Below are positions 11,500-21,346 of a stretch of DNA of 64,000 bases, in pieces. A program made the translations under genes and the position numbers. The stretch is from Larix kaempferi (taxonomy: Eukaryota; Streptophyta; Pinopsida; Pinales; Pinaceae): assembly GCA_027924585.1 (NCBI GenBank), contig BSBM01000050.1, forward strand, positions 9,666,001 through 9,730,000, given 5' to 3'. The notes below the pieces were generated by a model. That model worked only from the letters and a program-made list of their open reading frames with translations. It made no database searches and was not told the DNA's origin. Each line of letters opens with the position of its first letter. Position 1 is the first letter of the stretch.

Positions 11500-12205
11500 T
11501 AACCTAAGAAGAAGACACTGTGAAGTTGTGGAAACTAGGGTTTCCTGTTTATTGGGTTTCTCTCCACAGATTTTGGAAAAGTAATATGATAGATTGACTC
11601 TCCTCATCAAGGTGAATCTTTCTGTCCAATCAGAATTCAATTCTGGGCACTTTCATTTTTTGCCCTAAAAATTAGGGTTTCCACAAAAATAGGAATTTCT
11701 GAAATCTGAGGACATAATTGGAAGCTCCTTGGAAAAATTGAAGTTTAGAGGTTTGGATCGATATTTTTGGTTGGGTGAAGCTTCGGGGAAATCAAACCCT
11801 AGTTTGGGGTCCTCTCTAGTGAAGCCAGAAATTAGGGCTCCTGCAAAAGTTGGAATTTCTGAAATCTGAGACCATGGCTGGAAGATCCTCTGAAAAATCG
11901 AAGTTTAGAGACCAAGATCAAACTTTTTGGATGGATGAAGCTCCGGGAAAATCAAACCCTAATTCAGGGTCCTCCCTAGTGAATCCGAAAGTTTGAAAAG
12001 CAAATTTGAGGGGTGAAACTTTGCAGTTTTCAAATTCTGAGTATACCAGCTTGATCAGCTCATCAAGGTGCATCTTTATCTCCTTTGAGAAGTTTGAATT
12101 TTTAGGGTTTCTCTGACAAACCCTAATCCAGCTCTAGATCCAGATTTCTGCAAATCAAGTGGTAAGACCTAAATCTTTTCTATTTCATTTGAAGTACTCT
12201 TTAAG
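11500..12205 (+). other. Untranslated leader of Copia-2
   Basis: About 0.7 kb between primer site and gag ATG. A diverged direct repeat of roughly 180 bases (around 11640-11815 and 11825-11990) shares the pattern TTAGGG...TCTGAAATCTGAG...GAAGTTTAGAG...TCAAACCCTA. Confidence 0.6.
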
Positions 12206-12900
12206 ATGTCTCACCACACCAAGCTTGAGGATAAGCTTGAAGAGGCTGATAACTTTCGAGCATGGAAGTATAGGATTGGGTTAATTCTAGAAGAGAGTGA
12301 GTTGGACACCTACATAAGTGAAGGGGTTCCTGTCCCAGAGGGAGAAGAGACTAAGGCCTTACACAAGAGGAACTTAGTCAAGGCTAAAAGGATCATTGTT
12401 GATTCTATCAAAGACCATCTCATGCCACATGTGTCATCTCTGAAGACACCTAAGGAGATGTTTGATTCCTTGACCAAGCTATTTGAAGGGAAGAATATAA
12501 ATCGGAAGATGACCTTGAGGAATCAATTGAAGAATATCAAGTTCCAGAATGCGGAGACCATGCAGTCTTATTTCTAAAGGGTCTCCCAGATAAAAGAACA
12601 ACTTGAATATTGTGGGAGAAGCTGTAGAGAATGAAGAAGTGGTAATGATCACTCTTAATGGCCTTCCTAGGTCATGGGATTCCTTCATCCAAGGAATTTG
12701 TGCTAGGAAGAAACTTATCTCTTTCAGCAGGCTGTGAGAAGAATGCTCATAGGAAGAAGCTCGGATTATAGCTCGAGAAGAAAAGATAGGGAATGAAGAT
12801 CAAGCTCTCACGTCACATGCCTAGGAGAGGACACTTTTCCTCAGATTGTCCTAAGAACAAAAGGAACAACAACAACAACTACTACAAGCAATCTGACAGG
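12206..12900 (+). pseudogene. Broken gag of Copia-2
   Basis: Starts MSHHTKLEDKLEEADNFRAW, close to the Copia-3 gag start (MAQSTKLEDKLEGIENFRAW). The first 123 codons are open, with the capsid motifs IIVDSIKDH and TPKEMFDSL. A stop at 12575-12577 is followed by a frameshift after KEQLE. The remaining capsid (VMITLNGLPRSWDSFIQGIC) is in another frame, and the knuckle region near 12820-12860 keeps only RRGHFSSDCPKNKR, without the first two cysteines. The protein would be non-functional. The end is set where asparagine-rich coding gives way to AT-rich DNA. Confidence 0.8.
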
Positions 12901-14289
12901 TATGACTTACAAGTATGTTTTGAAATCTATTCATGATTAAGTTTATAATATGATTGTCTTCATGTTATTGAGTTTAGTAACAATCTTGCTTAATTTTAGA
13001 CTTGTCTTATCACCCTAGTAAAAGTATGAATGCATGATAGAAGACATTCATTGATTGGGTTTATGACACTTATGATTGTATTATGATTGTACTAATGCAT
13101 TGTGGTGTTGTATGAGGAGAATGTTATTCGCTAACATGAAGGTACAAATCAAGTCCTAGATCAAGACCATAGTGACATGAAGACAAAGACTCATCCATAG
13201 TCATGGATCACATAGAGGTATGTATAATTTGGTTCTACAATGGTTAACTTATGAGTTATGCAAGTCATTGAAGAGAACAAGAAAACATTGCTAGACATAA
13301 CTAGCAAATATGATGACCAGGTATGTTTTTCTTATATCAAGTTAGAATCCTACCCTATGTAAGGATCTTATACTTTTGTATGATTGATAACGATTACTCA
13401 TGAAGTTACAAGTTTGAGTAATCTAGGGTTTATGCATATTATGTCGCTTACCTTGATTGATGATATGACTAACCAGAAGAGTTCTATGGTCAAATATGAA
13501 TATGCATGAATAAGAGAAGTCTTCCCTGAAACCTTGAATGCTAATGCTTATTATCTGTGTTTGAAATGATCATGACTATACATGTTTAAGATTATTGTGT
13601 TTTGATAGTATTAAGATTATACTAATGAATGTATGATTATGTATGAGATCTCGAGGATAACACAATGATGATACTAGTAAGCATGCATAGTGATCGAGGA
13701 TGGATATAAGTTCAAGGACAGGTAATCCAGGAAGCAAAGATCAAGAGGGAGCACACTCCAGTAGTTTCTGCAAGGATGCAGATATTCAAAGGGAGTTGAC
13801 CACTTCTCATAATGCACATCAGAATGGAGTTGCAGAAAGGAAGCAAAGACTAAGAGGGAGTCAACCCAACAAACAAACAAAGATAAGTATTTGAATTTCC
13901 ATTTCTTGTATATTCGATTGTTTAATTAATATTGATTCAATGATGTATATGCTTATGTTGTGTATTATGCATATTAGAATAGTTGCATTGATGAACAAGA
14001 TACTACTAATATGCATGTAATGGGTAAGTGGCCTATGGCACTGTACAACATTCCATTGCTACTTATCTAGAATGAAACCTATTTACTGACATGTTGGGAG
14101 TTGTGCACACTCTTAACAATGTTCTGGTAGAGATTGGAAGGCATCTAGAAAGTCACTGGATATGGATAAATGTTGTATTGAAGCATTGGCTAAAATAATT
14201 GCATGACTGTATGACATATTTCTTTATGTGTAAGAACTTGTTCTGAAAACTATGAGATGTTTCTGATCATGCAATTTAACTTGTCTTGT
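12901..14289 (+). other. AT-rich spacers replacing protease and most of integrase in Copia-2
   Basis: Where protease and integrase are expected, AT-rich blocks alternate with short purine-rich segments. Many segment edges look like splice donors (CAG/GTATGA 12899, GAG/GTATGTA 13199, CAG/GTATGTT 13319), and one looks like an acceptor (CTTGTCTTGTAG/G at about 14291). Only a small integrase scrap (13700-13880) is recognisable. Whether the blocks act as introns is unknown. Confidence 0.5.
13700..13894 (+). pseudogene. Integrase core fragment, Copia-2
   Basis: The 64-codon frame includes SSSFCKDADIQRELTTSHN followed by AHQNGVAERK, the conserved end of the copia integrase catalytic core (the glutamate of DD35E is in GVAERK). 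The upstream aspartates and the HHCC zinc domain are missing. A purine-rich sequence follows instead of the expected NRT motif. Confidence 0.75.
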
Positions 14290-14440
14290 AGGAAAGATCG
14301 TATACCATCACCTACAAAAGAAGGACTACAACATTTATTCCAGCAATAAAGCTATCTATTGAAGAATCTAAAGTTCCCAAGATTCAGGATACAGTAGTGG
14401 AAGAATGTCATGATTGAGGAATACTAGTCGATCATGAAGA

Positions 14441-15904
14441 ATGATGTTTGGTATGCCGTCCCCAAGACCTGAAGGGAAGTCTGTGGTGACTTCCAAGTGG
14501 ATCTACAAGATCAAGCATGCTGCAGATGGCAGCATAGAGAAATACAAAGCGAGATTTGTAGCTCATGGCTTCTCCCAGAAAGAAGGGATTGATTATGAAG
14601 AGACTTTTTCTCCTGTGGCCAGATACATTTCCATTAGATCAGTACTTGCTCTGGCTGCAGTGATGAAATGGAAGATACACCAAATGGATGTCAAGACAGC
14701 TTTCTCGAATGGTGTAGTCGAGGAGGAAGTATATGTGGAGCAACCACTTGGTTTTGAGACACATGACAGGGAGTCATATGTGTGCAGGTTGAAGAAAGCC
14801 TTGTATGGCTTGAAGCAAGCTCCTAGGACTTGGTATGGTAGGATAGACAGCTTTCTATCCAGTTTGGGCTTTATTAAGAGTAAAGCAGATTCCAACCTTT
14901 ACTACAAGGTTGAGGAAGGCAATCCTGTGATACTACTATTGTATGTGGATGATCTGTTTGTAACAGGTGAGGATGGGTTGATTGCTGACACCAAGAGGAA
15001 GCTTGCTGCCGAGTTCGAGATGAAGGACTTGGGGATGATGCACTATTTTCTGGGCATGGAGGTGTGGCAGAGTGCAGATGGGATATTCCTTGGACAAGGG
15101 AAGTATGCAGTAGAGATCCTGAAGAGGTTCGGGATGATGGAATGCAAGGCCATGGCCACACCTATGGAATCGAACCTGAAGCTTTTGTGTGATGCTTCAT
15201 TTGATCTGGTTGATGTCACGATGTATTGTCAGATGATTGGGTCCTTGATGTACCTGACGAACACTAGACCAAATATTTGCTTTGCGGTGAACACATTGAG
15301 CCAGTTCCTGACGGATCCCAGAGGTGTTCACCTGGTTGCTATAAAGCATATTCTAGGGTACCTGAAGGGTACAATTGATTATGGGCTCAAGTATGATGTG
15401 AATCAAAAGTTTAATCTGCAGGGTTATGTTGATTCAGATTGGGCAGGAAGTGCTGCAGATAGGAAGAGCACATCTGGGTGCCGCTTCAATATGGGATCAG
15501 GTATGATCTCTTGGTTTAGCAGGAAGCAGTCTTGTGTAGCACTGAGTACAGCCGAGGCAGAGTATGTTGTAGCTTGTTCGTCTAGTTGTGAGACAGTATG
15601 GCTTCGGAAGCTACTGTCTGAGTTATTTGATCTCCCGTTGGATGCTCCTGGTATCTTTTGTGATAACCAGAGTTGTGTGAAGCTGTCTGAGAATCTAGTA
15701 TTCCACGACAGGTCGAAGCACATTGAGATCAAATATCATTATATCAGGGATATGGTGCAGAGAGGAGCAGTGAAGCTCCTGTATGTTACGATGGATGAGC
15801 AGGTTGCGGATGTGTTGACGAAACCACTAGCCAGAGTGAAGTTTGAGTACTTCAAAGAGAGGCTTGGTGTTCTTCAAATTGACGACACTTCGAGGAAGAA
15901 GTGA
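14441..15904 (+). CDS. Reverse transcriptase-RNase H polyprotein segment, Copia-2
   Basis: A 487-codon open frame holding the complete copia RT (RVT_2 type) and RNase H. It would copy element RNA into DNA in cytoplasmic particles and degrade the template. Motifs: TSKWIYKIKH (about residue 17), YKARFVAHGFSQKEGIDYEETF (about 39), MDVKTAFSNG (about 82), LKQAPRTWY, catalytic YVDD at 168, then KDLGMMHYFLG. RNase H begins near 329 (YVDSDWAG), with STAEAEY, FCDNQS and HDRSKHIEIKYHYIRD. The annotated ATG is only the first in frame: the natural pol reads in from a different frame just upstream (MKNDVWYAVP at about 14431), so a 1-base shift sits near 14465. No stop interrupts the enzyme, in contrast to gag and integrase. 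It ends with the usual LGV tail. Confidence 0.93.
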   Translation: MMFGMPSPRPEGKSVVTSKWIYKIKHAADGSIEKYKARFVAHGFSQKEGIDYEETFSPVARYISIRSVLALAAVMKWKIHQMDVKTAFSNGVVEEEVYVEQPLGFETHDRESYVCRLKKALYGLKQAPRTWYGRIDSFLSSLGFIKSKADSNLYYKVEEGNPVILLLYVDDLFVTGEDGLIADTKRKLAAEFEMKDLGMMHYFLGMEVWQSADGIFLGQGKYAVEILKRFGMMECKAMATPMESNLKLLCDASFDLVDVTMYCQMIGSLMYLTNTRPNICFAVNTLSQFLTDPRGVHLVAIKHILGYLKGTIDYGLKYDVNQKFNLQGYVDSDWAGSAADRKSTSGCRFNMGSGMISWFSRKQSCVALSTAEAEYVVACSSSCETVWLRKLLSELFDLPLDAPGIFCDNQSCVKLSENLVFHDRSKHIEIKYHYIRDMVQRGAVKLLYVTMDEQVADVLTKPLARVKFEYFKERLGVLQIDDTSRKK

Positions 15905-16020
15905 TGGACACATTTGCAAGAGCCATTCCAAGCATGGTGAGAGGCTGATCCTTCCCATGGCTATGGATGTAAGCGCTGGATGATGAGCATCAGGACGATG
16001 CTCCAGTTACTGCTTGTTAT

Positions 16021-16220
16021 ATGCATCATGTTGGATGCTTGTTATGATCAGTTGGATCATGTATATGTATATGCATCATGTTGGATGCTTGTTATGATCA
16101 GTTGGATCATGTATATGTATATGCATCATGTTGGATGCTTGTTATGATCAGTTGGATCATGTATATGTATATGCATCATGTTGGATGCTTGATATGGTCA
16201 GTTGGATCATGGATTTGTAT
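16021..16220 (+). repeat. 50-bp tandem repeat, 4 copies (Copia-2)
   Basis: Units start at 16021, 16071, 16121 and 16171 (ATGCATCATGTTGGATGCTT...). The first three are essentially identical and the fourth has a few changes. The unit contains GATCAGTTGGATC, a near-palindrome. Confidence 0.95.
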
Positions 16221-16435
16221 ATGTATCAGGTGGATACACTGTATGATTAGGTAGATCATGTATGATGATATGTATCAGGTGGATACATTGTATGATCAGG
16301 TAGATCATGTATGACGATATGTATCAGGTGGATACATTGTATGATCAGGTAGATCATGTATGATGATATGTATCAGGTAGATACGTGGTATGCATCAGGT
16401 GGATGCATTGTATGATCAGGATGATCATAGATGAC
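16220..16435 (+). repeat. About 49-bp tandem repeat, roughly 4 copies (Copia-2)
   Basis: Units of GTATCAGGTGGATACATTG followed by TATGATCAGGTAGATCATG. They are related in words (ATCAGGT, GATCATG) to the preceding 50-bp array and are probably diverged members of one repeat. Confidence 0.9.
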
Positions 16436-16579
16436 AAGCTTCAGGATGTTGCTCCAGATGATATGCATCAGGATGATGTTATGATGATGATCAGGTTGAT
16501 CATGTGATGATGTACATTAGGATGATGTATGGTGAGTATCAAGTTGATACTTCGTGGCCGTGGACCGGTTGTGCAAGGG

Positions 16580-17100
16580 TAGCATGTAATACGTCCTGGA
16601 GATCTGGACAGGTTGTGCTAGTCACGTAAAAGGCCAAGAATGCTCTTTAGAGATCTTGCTTGGAAAGACACTCTTTTAAGGTTTTGCTAGACCACATGTA
16701 ATACGTCCTGGAGATCTGGACAGGTTGTGCTAGTCACGTAAAAGGCCTCAGATGCTCTTTAGAGATCTTGCTTGGCAAGACACTCTTTTAAGGTTTTGTG
16801 GGGACCACATGTAATAAGTCCTGGAGATCTGGACAGGTTGTGCTAGTCACGTAAAAGGCCTCAGATGCTCTTTAGAAATCTTGCTTGGCAAGACACTCTT
16901 TTAAGGTTTTGTGGTAGGGGTCACATGTAATAAGGCCTGGAGATCCTGATAGGTTGTGCTAGACACGTAAAAGGCCTTGGATGCTCTTTAGAGATCTTAT
17001 TCGGCATGAAGACACTCTTTTAAGGTTTTGTGATAGTCACATGTAAAAGATCTTGGGAGATCCGATAGGTTGAGCTGTGTGCTCGTAAAATGCCTAGGAT
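16580..17100 (+). repeat. 112-117-bp tandem repeat, about 4.5 copies (Copia-2)
   Basis: Units begin at CATGTAATACGTCCTGGAG near 16583, 16695, 16808 and 16923, with a shortened one near 17040. Each carries GTCACGTAAAAGGCC and CACTCTTTTAAGGTTTTG. No coding potential is shared across copies. Confidence 0.95.
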
Positions 17101-17353
17101 GCTCTTTCGAGGTTTTGTTGACGCACGTAATCAATCCTGAGGATTCCACAGCATGGTCAGTGATGATGAAGACCTACAGGTGGTGGGCCTACATCCAGTA
17201 TGAAAAAGGACTGGCTATGTAGAACTTCCTATGACGATTAGATTGTAGATTGATTGAGATAGCAGCAGCAGTGACGATGACGATGATTCGATGACAATGA
17301 TCCAGAGAAGAAGACTTGTGCTAGCAGATCTGTGTCGAGAAATACCTTCCTAG

Positions 17354-17364
17354 TTAAGAGGGAG
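17354..17364 (+). other. Polypurine tract of Copia-2
   Basis: TTAAGAGGGAG immediately precedes the 3' LTR. Copia-3 has the related TTAAGGGGGAG at the same place. Confidence 0.8.
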
Positions 17365-17936
17365 TGTTGATGTAATTGTAACTTCGAAATGTATTTCACC
17401 TATGTATATTGTACTCCTATAGAGATGTTATTATTCCTCTATACGGAAGTGTCATCATTTGTATTGACAAGTGTCGCAAGTATCTCAACTTGCAAGTGAT
17501 GGGTTATTAGACCACCAAGTGTGGGGTCGACCCTGATTAATATAACCATGGGTTATTAGACTGAGTTAGAAAAGTCGGCCCTGCTAGGTTATTAGGCAGT
17601 TCAGGTCATGTATAAATAGAGTGCAAGAGGCACTCTGTTTTCTCATCTCATTATTCACTTCTACACTACTCGAAAAGTGGCGCACTAGTGGAGGAGGAGG
17701 TTCAGCTGCTAGGAGGACTATCTCTGTGTACTTTGGTTGTATCATTTCTCTTTCTATCTCTGAGGAAGTTGTGGGGTTTTTCACCATTATGGTTTTCCCC
17801 AGTGAAACTATGTGTGTCTATTGTCTCATGTGATTGTTTGGTGTGATTGACATGCATTGTTATACTTGATATGTTATACATGTTATTCTCTCAGTAAATA
17901 TCCTTGAGTATGTTGAATTAATGCTTAAAATTAACA
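17365..17936 (+). repeat. 3' LTR of Copia-2
   Basis: 572 bp, TGTTGATGTAATTG...TTAACA, with TATA box at 17611-17619. Followed directly by the right copy of the target duplication AAAAG. Confidence 0.92.
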
Positions 17937-18124
17937 AAAAGTATATAAAAGAAATAATTATAGTAATTATAGTCAAAGAAGATTTTTTGAAAAGAATTGC
18001 TCTGTGATAAGCAGTTCCCAGTAATTATGAATTTGAAATGTCAAGATTCCCTTGTTTGTGAATAGTAATGTAGAAGAGGAAACAACTATTTCCCTCATTC
18101 CCTAACTTTGGCCTCTTTCTCTAA

Positions 18125-18948
18125 CTATTGGCCTCAGTCTCTTACCGTGTTTCCCCGACAATAAGATATGTTGTTATGGAGCAGATCTACGTGACAAGGT
18201 CCTTGGAAGTTCATCCTTGAGGTTCAACATTTGGTGAACCTAAAAACTTTTATCAATATTTTTCTGGTTGACTGAACCTTATTTTTGTTAACTGTGTCCA
18301 ATTTTGTTTGTTCAGTTCCATTGATCAACTTCTGTAGCTTTGCAGCTTCTAAGGAATTTATGCAAAATTAACCATTTCTACCCTTGTAGTCTAATAAGTA
18401 GTTTATTATTTCCTTTCATTCATCATTAGACTGATATTGTACCATTCATAAAATTGCAACACAAACACAACTACCCATTATTGACGTTGACTTCATGGCA
18501 CTATATTCTTCCATTTTTATTTTGGCTTACGTGTAGTCTATTGGCCTCAGTCTCTTACCTTGTTTCCCCGAGAATAAGATATGTTGTTATGGAGCAGATC
18601 TATGTGACAAGGTCCTTGGAAGTTCATCCTTGAGGTTCAACATTTGGTGAACCTAAAAACTTTTATCAATATTTTTCTGGTTGACTGAACCTTATTTTTG
18701 TTAACTGTGTCCAATTTTGTTTGTTCAGTTCCATTGATCAACTTCTGTAGCTTTGCAGCTTCTAAGGAATTTCTGCAAAATTAACCATTTCTACCCTTGT
18801 AGTCTAATAAGTAGTTTATTATTTCCTTTCATTCATCATTAGACTGATATTGTACCATTCATAAAATTGCAACACAAACACAACTACCCATTACTACACG
18901 TAAGCCAAAATAAAAATGGAAGAATATAGTGCCATGAAGTCAACATCA
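18125..18948. repeat. 356-bp direct duplication with 57-bp inverted repeat
   Basis: Block 18125-18480 recurs almost perfectly at 18538-18893 (offset 413). The 57 bases between the copies (18481-18537, GACTTCATGGCACTATATTC...) reappear as reverse complement at about 18892-18948. The second block is therefore flanked by inverted 57-bp arms. There is no ORF, TIR transposon motif or TA/TTA duplication that I can define. It may be a template-switch rearrangement or a fold-back element. Confidence 0.85.
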
Positions 18949-19534
18949 TTAAAAGATGTGATTAACACAATAAGAAAATTTTGATGCGGGGTTGTCATTT
19001 CATTCATATTGATCACAAACATAAGTATCATTACATCAAATATTATTGCACACAAGAGTTGCAACTCAATACAAAACAAAGACTCTTTATGATCCATCTA
19101 GGTCTCTCTAACCCTTTTTAGGATGAAGTCTTTACATTTTATACTCTCATTTTTGGATGTTGAGGCTCCCTTGAGTTGTTTTCTTACTGCTAATGGTAGT
19201 AAAGATGATATGTGTAATGCCCCTAAAATGACTGTGGACCTTAAGGGCACCTGTCGAGTGACCCAGCCGAACAACTTCGATAAAGTGGTTTCTTGAGCCT
19301 TGATATGTCTTACAAGATTGAGGAAAACCTGAAGATGTGAATGACGACAATAATTGATAAATGAATTAAGGAATTAAATTATATATGTGGAGTGGTATAA
19401 TTGATTGATTAGTTCTTGCTTAATGATTAGCCCTGATTGATCAAGTCAAAGTGCAGTAGGACAGTTACAGTCCTAGCTCTGCAACTTGGGAGGACACAAC
19501 TAAGATGCGTCATAGCTTTCCATTTTTATTCTAA

Positions 19535-19590
19535 ACTTCGAGACAGAGTTCTAAATAAGTAGGGGTGTATGTAGTGCCCCTAGACTACTG
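19535..19590 (+). other. Internal polypurine tract and second LTR start inside the LARD LTR
   Basis: The stretch ACTTCGAGACAGAGTTCTAA, then ATAAGTAGGGGTGTA, then TGTAGTGCCCCTAGA mirrors the true 3' junction (26588 onward: ACTTCGGGATGAAGTTCTAT, AAGAGGGGGTGTA, TGTAATGCCCCTAAA). The same inner copy exists in the right LTR near 26940-26990. The first 357 bp of the LTR are therefore probably an addition upstream of an older LTR start. Confidence 0.7.
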
Positions 19591-20279
19591 TAGACATTGA
19601 GGGCACCTGCTGAGTCACCCGACTATTTGAAACATTAATAAAATAACCCTATGATTTTATTTTGAGTATATTTATGATTACGATTGATTGATATATGTGC
19701 ATTTGGGTAGTTATTGTGAATGGACGATTTCATGTTGTTTAATGGTTAACTTTGATATGAAAACTGTACATATGAATGATGCTTAACGACTAGCTGTGCA
19801 ATTGATTATGTGATTAGATGAATGAGTAATGATTGAGTAAATTATAGATGCTTAATGAAGCAACAGATTTATAAACCAAATTGTGATTATTGAGGACAGT
19901 GCTACTAATTTACGTTTGTGAGAAATGTGTGTAGCGACAGGTGAAACGGTTCACTGACGGACACACAAAGGAATATGAAGGATCGTAGAGTACGAGTAAA
20001 TCACACACAGGGAGAGCGACGACGATGTCTACTTCCGACGGAATACCACGCTTGAGCAGATAAGCACTGATCCGCTTGCTCAAGAGAAAAGCGTGAGGGC
20101 GTACGAGGTGGGACACGACGGAGCTGGTCACGTACGAGTTGGGGGGCGCGCAGTGAGAACGGAGTCACTCCTCAACGCCATTAGTCCCTAATAGCGTATA
20201 GACGGAGGATGGAAGGTAACGGCTCCTGAAATCCCTACATGAAGTTCTCGCAAGTCAAAGTGGAAGGATGATGGTAGAA

Positions 20280-20455
20280 GGGCCCGACGGTGCGATACCC
20301 TGCTAAGAACGGAAAGAGTGGATGCAAGGACCCAATGATGTGGTGCCTTGCCAAGGAATGGAAACTACGGATGACTGGACCCAACGGAGTGTTGCCAGGT
20401 CAGGGAAATTAAATTAAGGAACAAGGAGGCCCAATGGTGCGGCACCGGGTCCCTA
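20280..20455 (+). repeat. About 50-bp repeat, four copies, within LARD LTR
   Basis: Units near 20280, 20330, 20378 and 20428 share GG(A/C)CC(A/G)A(C/T)GG.GTG...CC..G.CAAGGAA. The right LTR has the same block at about 27688-27860. Confidence 0.65.
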
Positions 20456-21333
20456 GTAAAAGTTGATTGCTAAACTTAACTACGTTGAAACGTATAATTT
20501 TGCACCTAGAACTTTACTTAGAAATGCATTTGAGTACTTTAGGCATTTGCACATAAATGATTACTTTGGCATTTAAATAATATTAAGTGTTATTTAGGCA
20601 TTGCACATGAAAGGATATTCTTGATTACTTAAAAATATTATAAATATTTATTTAGGAGCAAAATGGAATCCTAGGCATGGACACCTAGTCAACTCCACCT
20701 ACACCACAAATCTAGGAGTTAAGTGAAATATCTAGGGGACAAACATGAGCAAACTTAGGGATGTTGGTGCATCTCCTAGAGAAACTGACACTTGGATGGG
20801 TGAGTTGTTTTTTATTAAAGAATTAATTAAATAATTATTTATGCATGAAGCGACATGTGTCGCAGGGGATTTTCCTTTAAAAGGAAGACTTTGGGGATGG
20901 CTAAAGGACCCAGACCCTGGATGACTATCATAATATTGAGTTACCTCATGACTTGATGCTATTGAGGGTTTGGCTGGAAATCTTGGTGGGGGGGAAACCC
21001 AAGCTGGGTTTCTTGAGAATTGTGTGTGAACTTTACGACCCAAAGCTCGGGGGAGGCCATGCGACTGAAAGCATGAGCCTATGGTTGGGTGGCGAAGCTA
21101 ACGTTTGCTTCGCCAATGGTTAAACGAGCTTTGCTGGAGGGATCCTACGGAATACGTAGACGACAATGGACCAGCTAGATCAGGTTGACAGGTTAAGGTT
21201 TTGCTTATTTTTGTTAAGTTATTCACGCTTTTTATTTTATTTTTCCAATAACTATGATGGCTAATTTGTTTGTATGAAGTTGTTAAAGTTTCAGGTTCAG
21301 TTCAAGGGGACCCTAAAGGAGGGGTCCTACATT

Positions 21334-21346
21334 TGGTATCAGAGCC
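21334..21346 (+). other. Primer-binding site of LARD element
   Basis: TGGTATCAGAGCC two bases after the LTR end: a full match to the plant initiator-Met tRNA complement. Confidence 0.88.

Larger units (their letters stand above)
10925..17936 (+). mobile_element. Copia-2: full-length Ty1/copia retrotransposon with intact RT/RNase H
   Basis: Two LTRs (10925-11487 and 17365-17936), both TGTTGAT...TTAACA, are flanked by a perfect 5-bp duplication AAAAG at 10920-10924 and 17937-17941. Order inside: primer site, leader, broken gag (12206 onward), AT-rich spacers with a fragment of integrase, open RT/RNase H (14441-15904), three tandem arrays, and PPT. RT preceded by integrase remnants gives the copia order. 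Gag and integrase are broken, so it is not autonomous now. Copia-3 in this window is a relative. Confidence 0.92.
19213..21331 (+). repeat. 5' LTR of LARD element (2119 bp)
   Basis: Near-identical to 26622-28738. A second LTR-like start occurs inside at 19570 (TGTAGTGCCCCTAGACTACT), preceded by AAGTAGGGGTGTA. A block of four related units of about 50 bp lies at 20280-20455 (GACCCAA..G.TG.TGCC...). A 103-codon minus frame at 20732-21043 is present in both LTRs but has no known motif. Confidence 0.92.

Noticed and set aside
14593-14895. 100-codon antisense ORF within RT (also 14874-15161 and 15424-15732)
   Set aside because: Shadows of the strongly coding RT/RNase H frame.
20732-21043. 103-codon minus ORF, also at 28139-28450, seemingly conserved
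   Set aside because: The two copies are the two LTRs of one insertion, so similarity is not evidence of selection; no motif.
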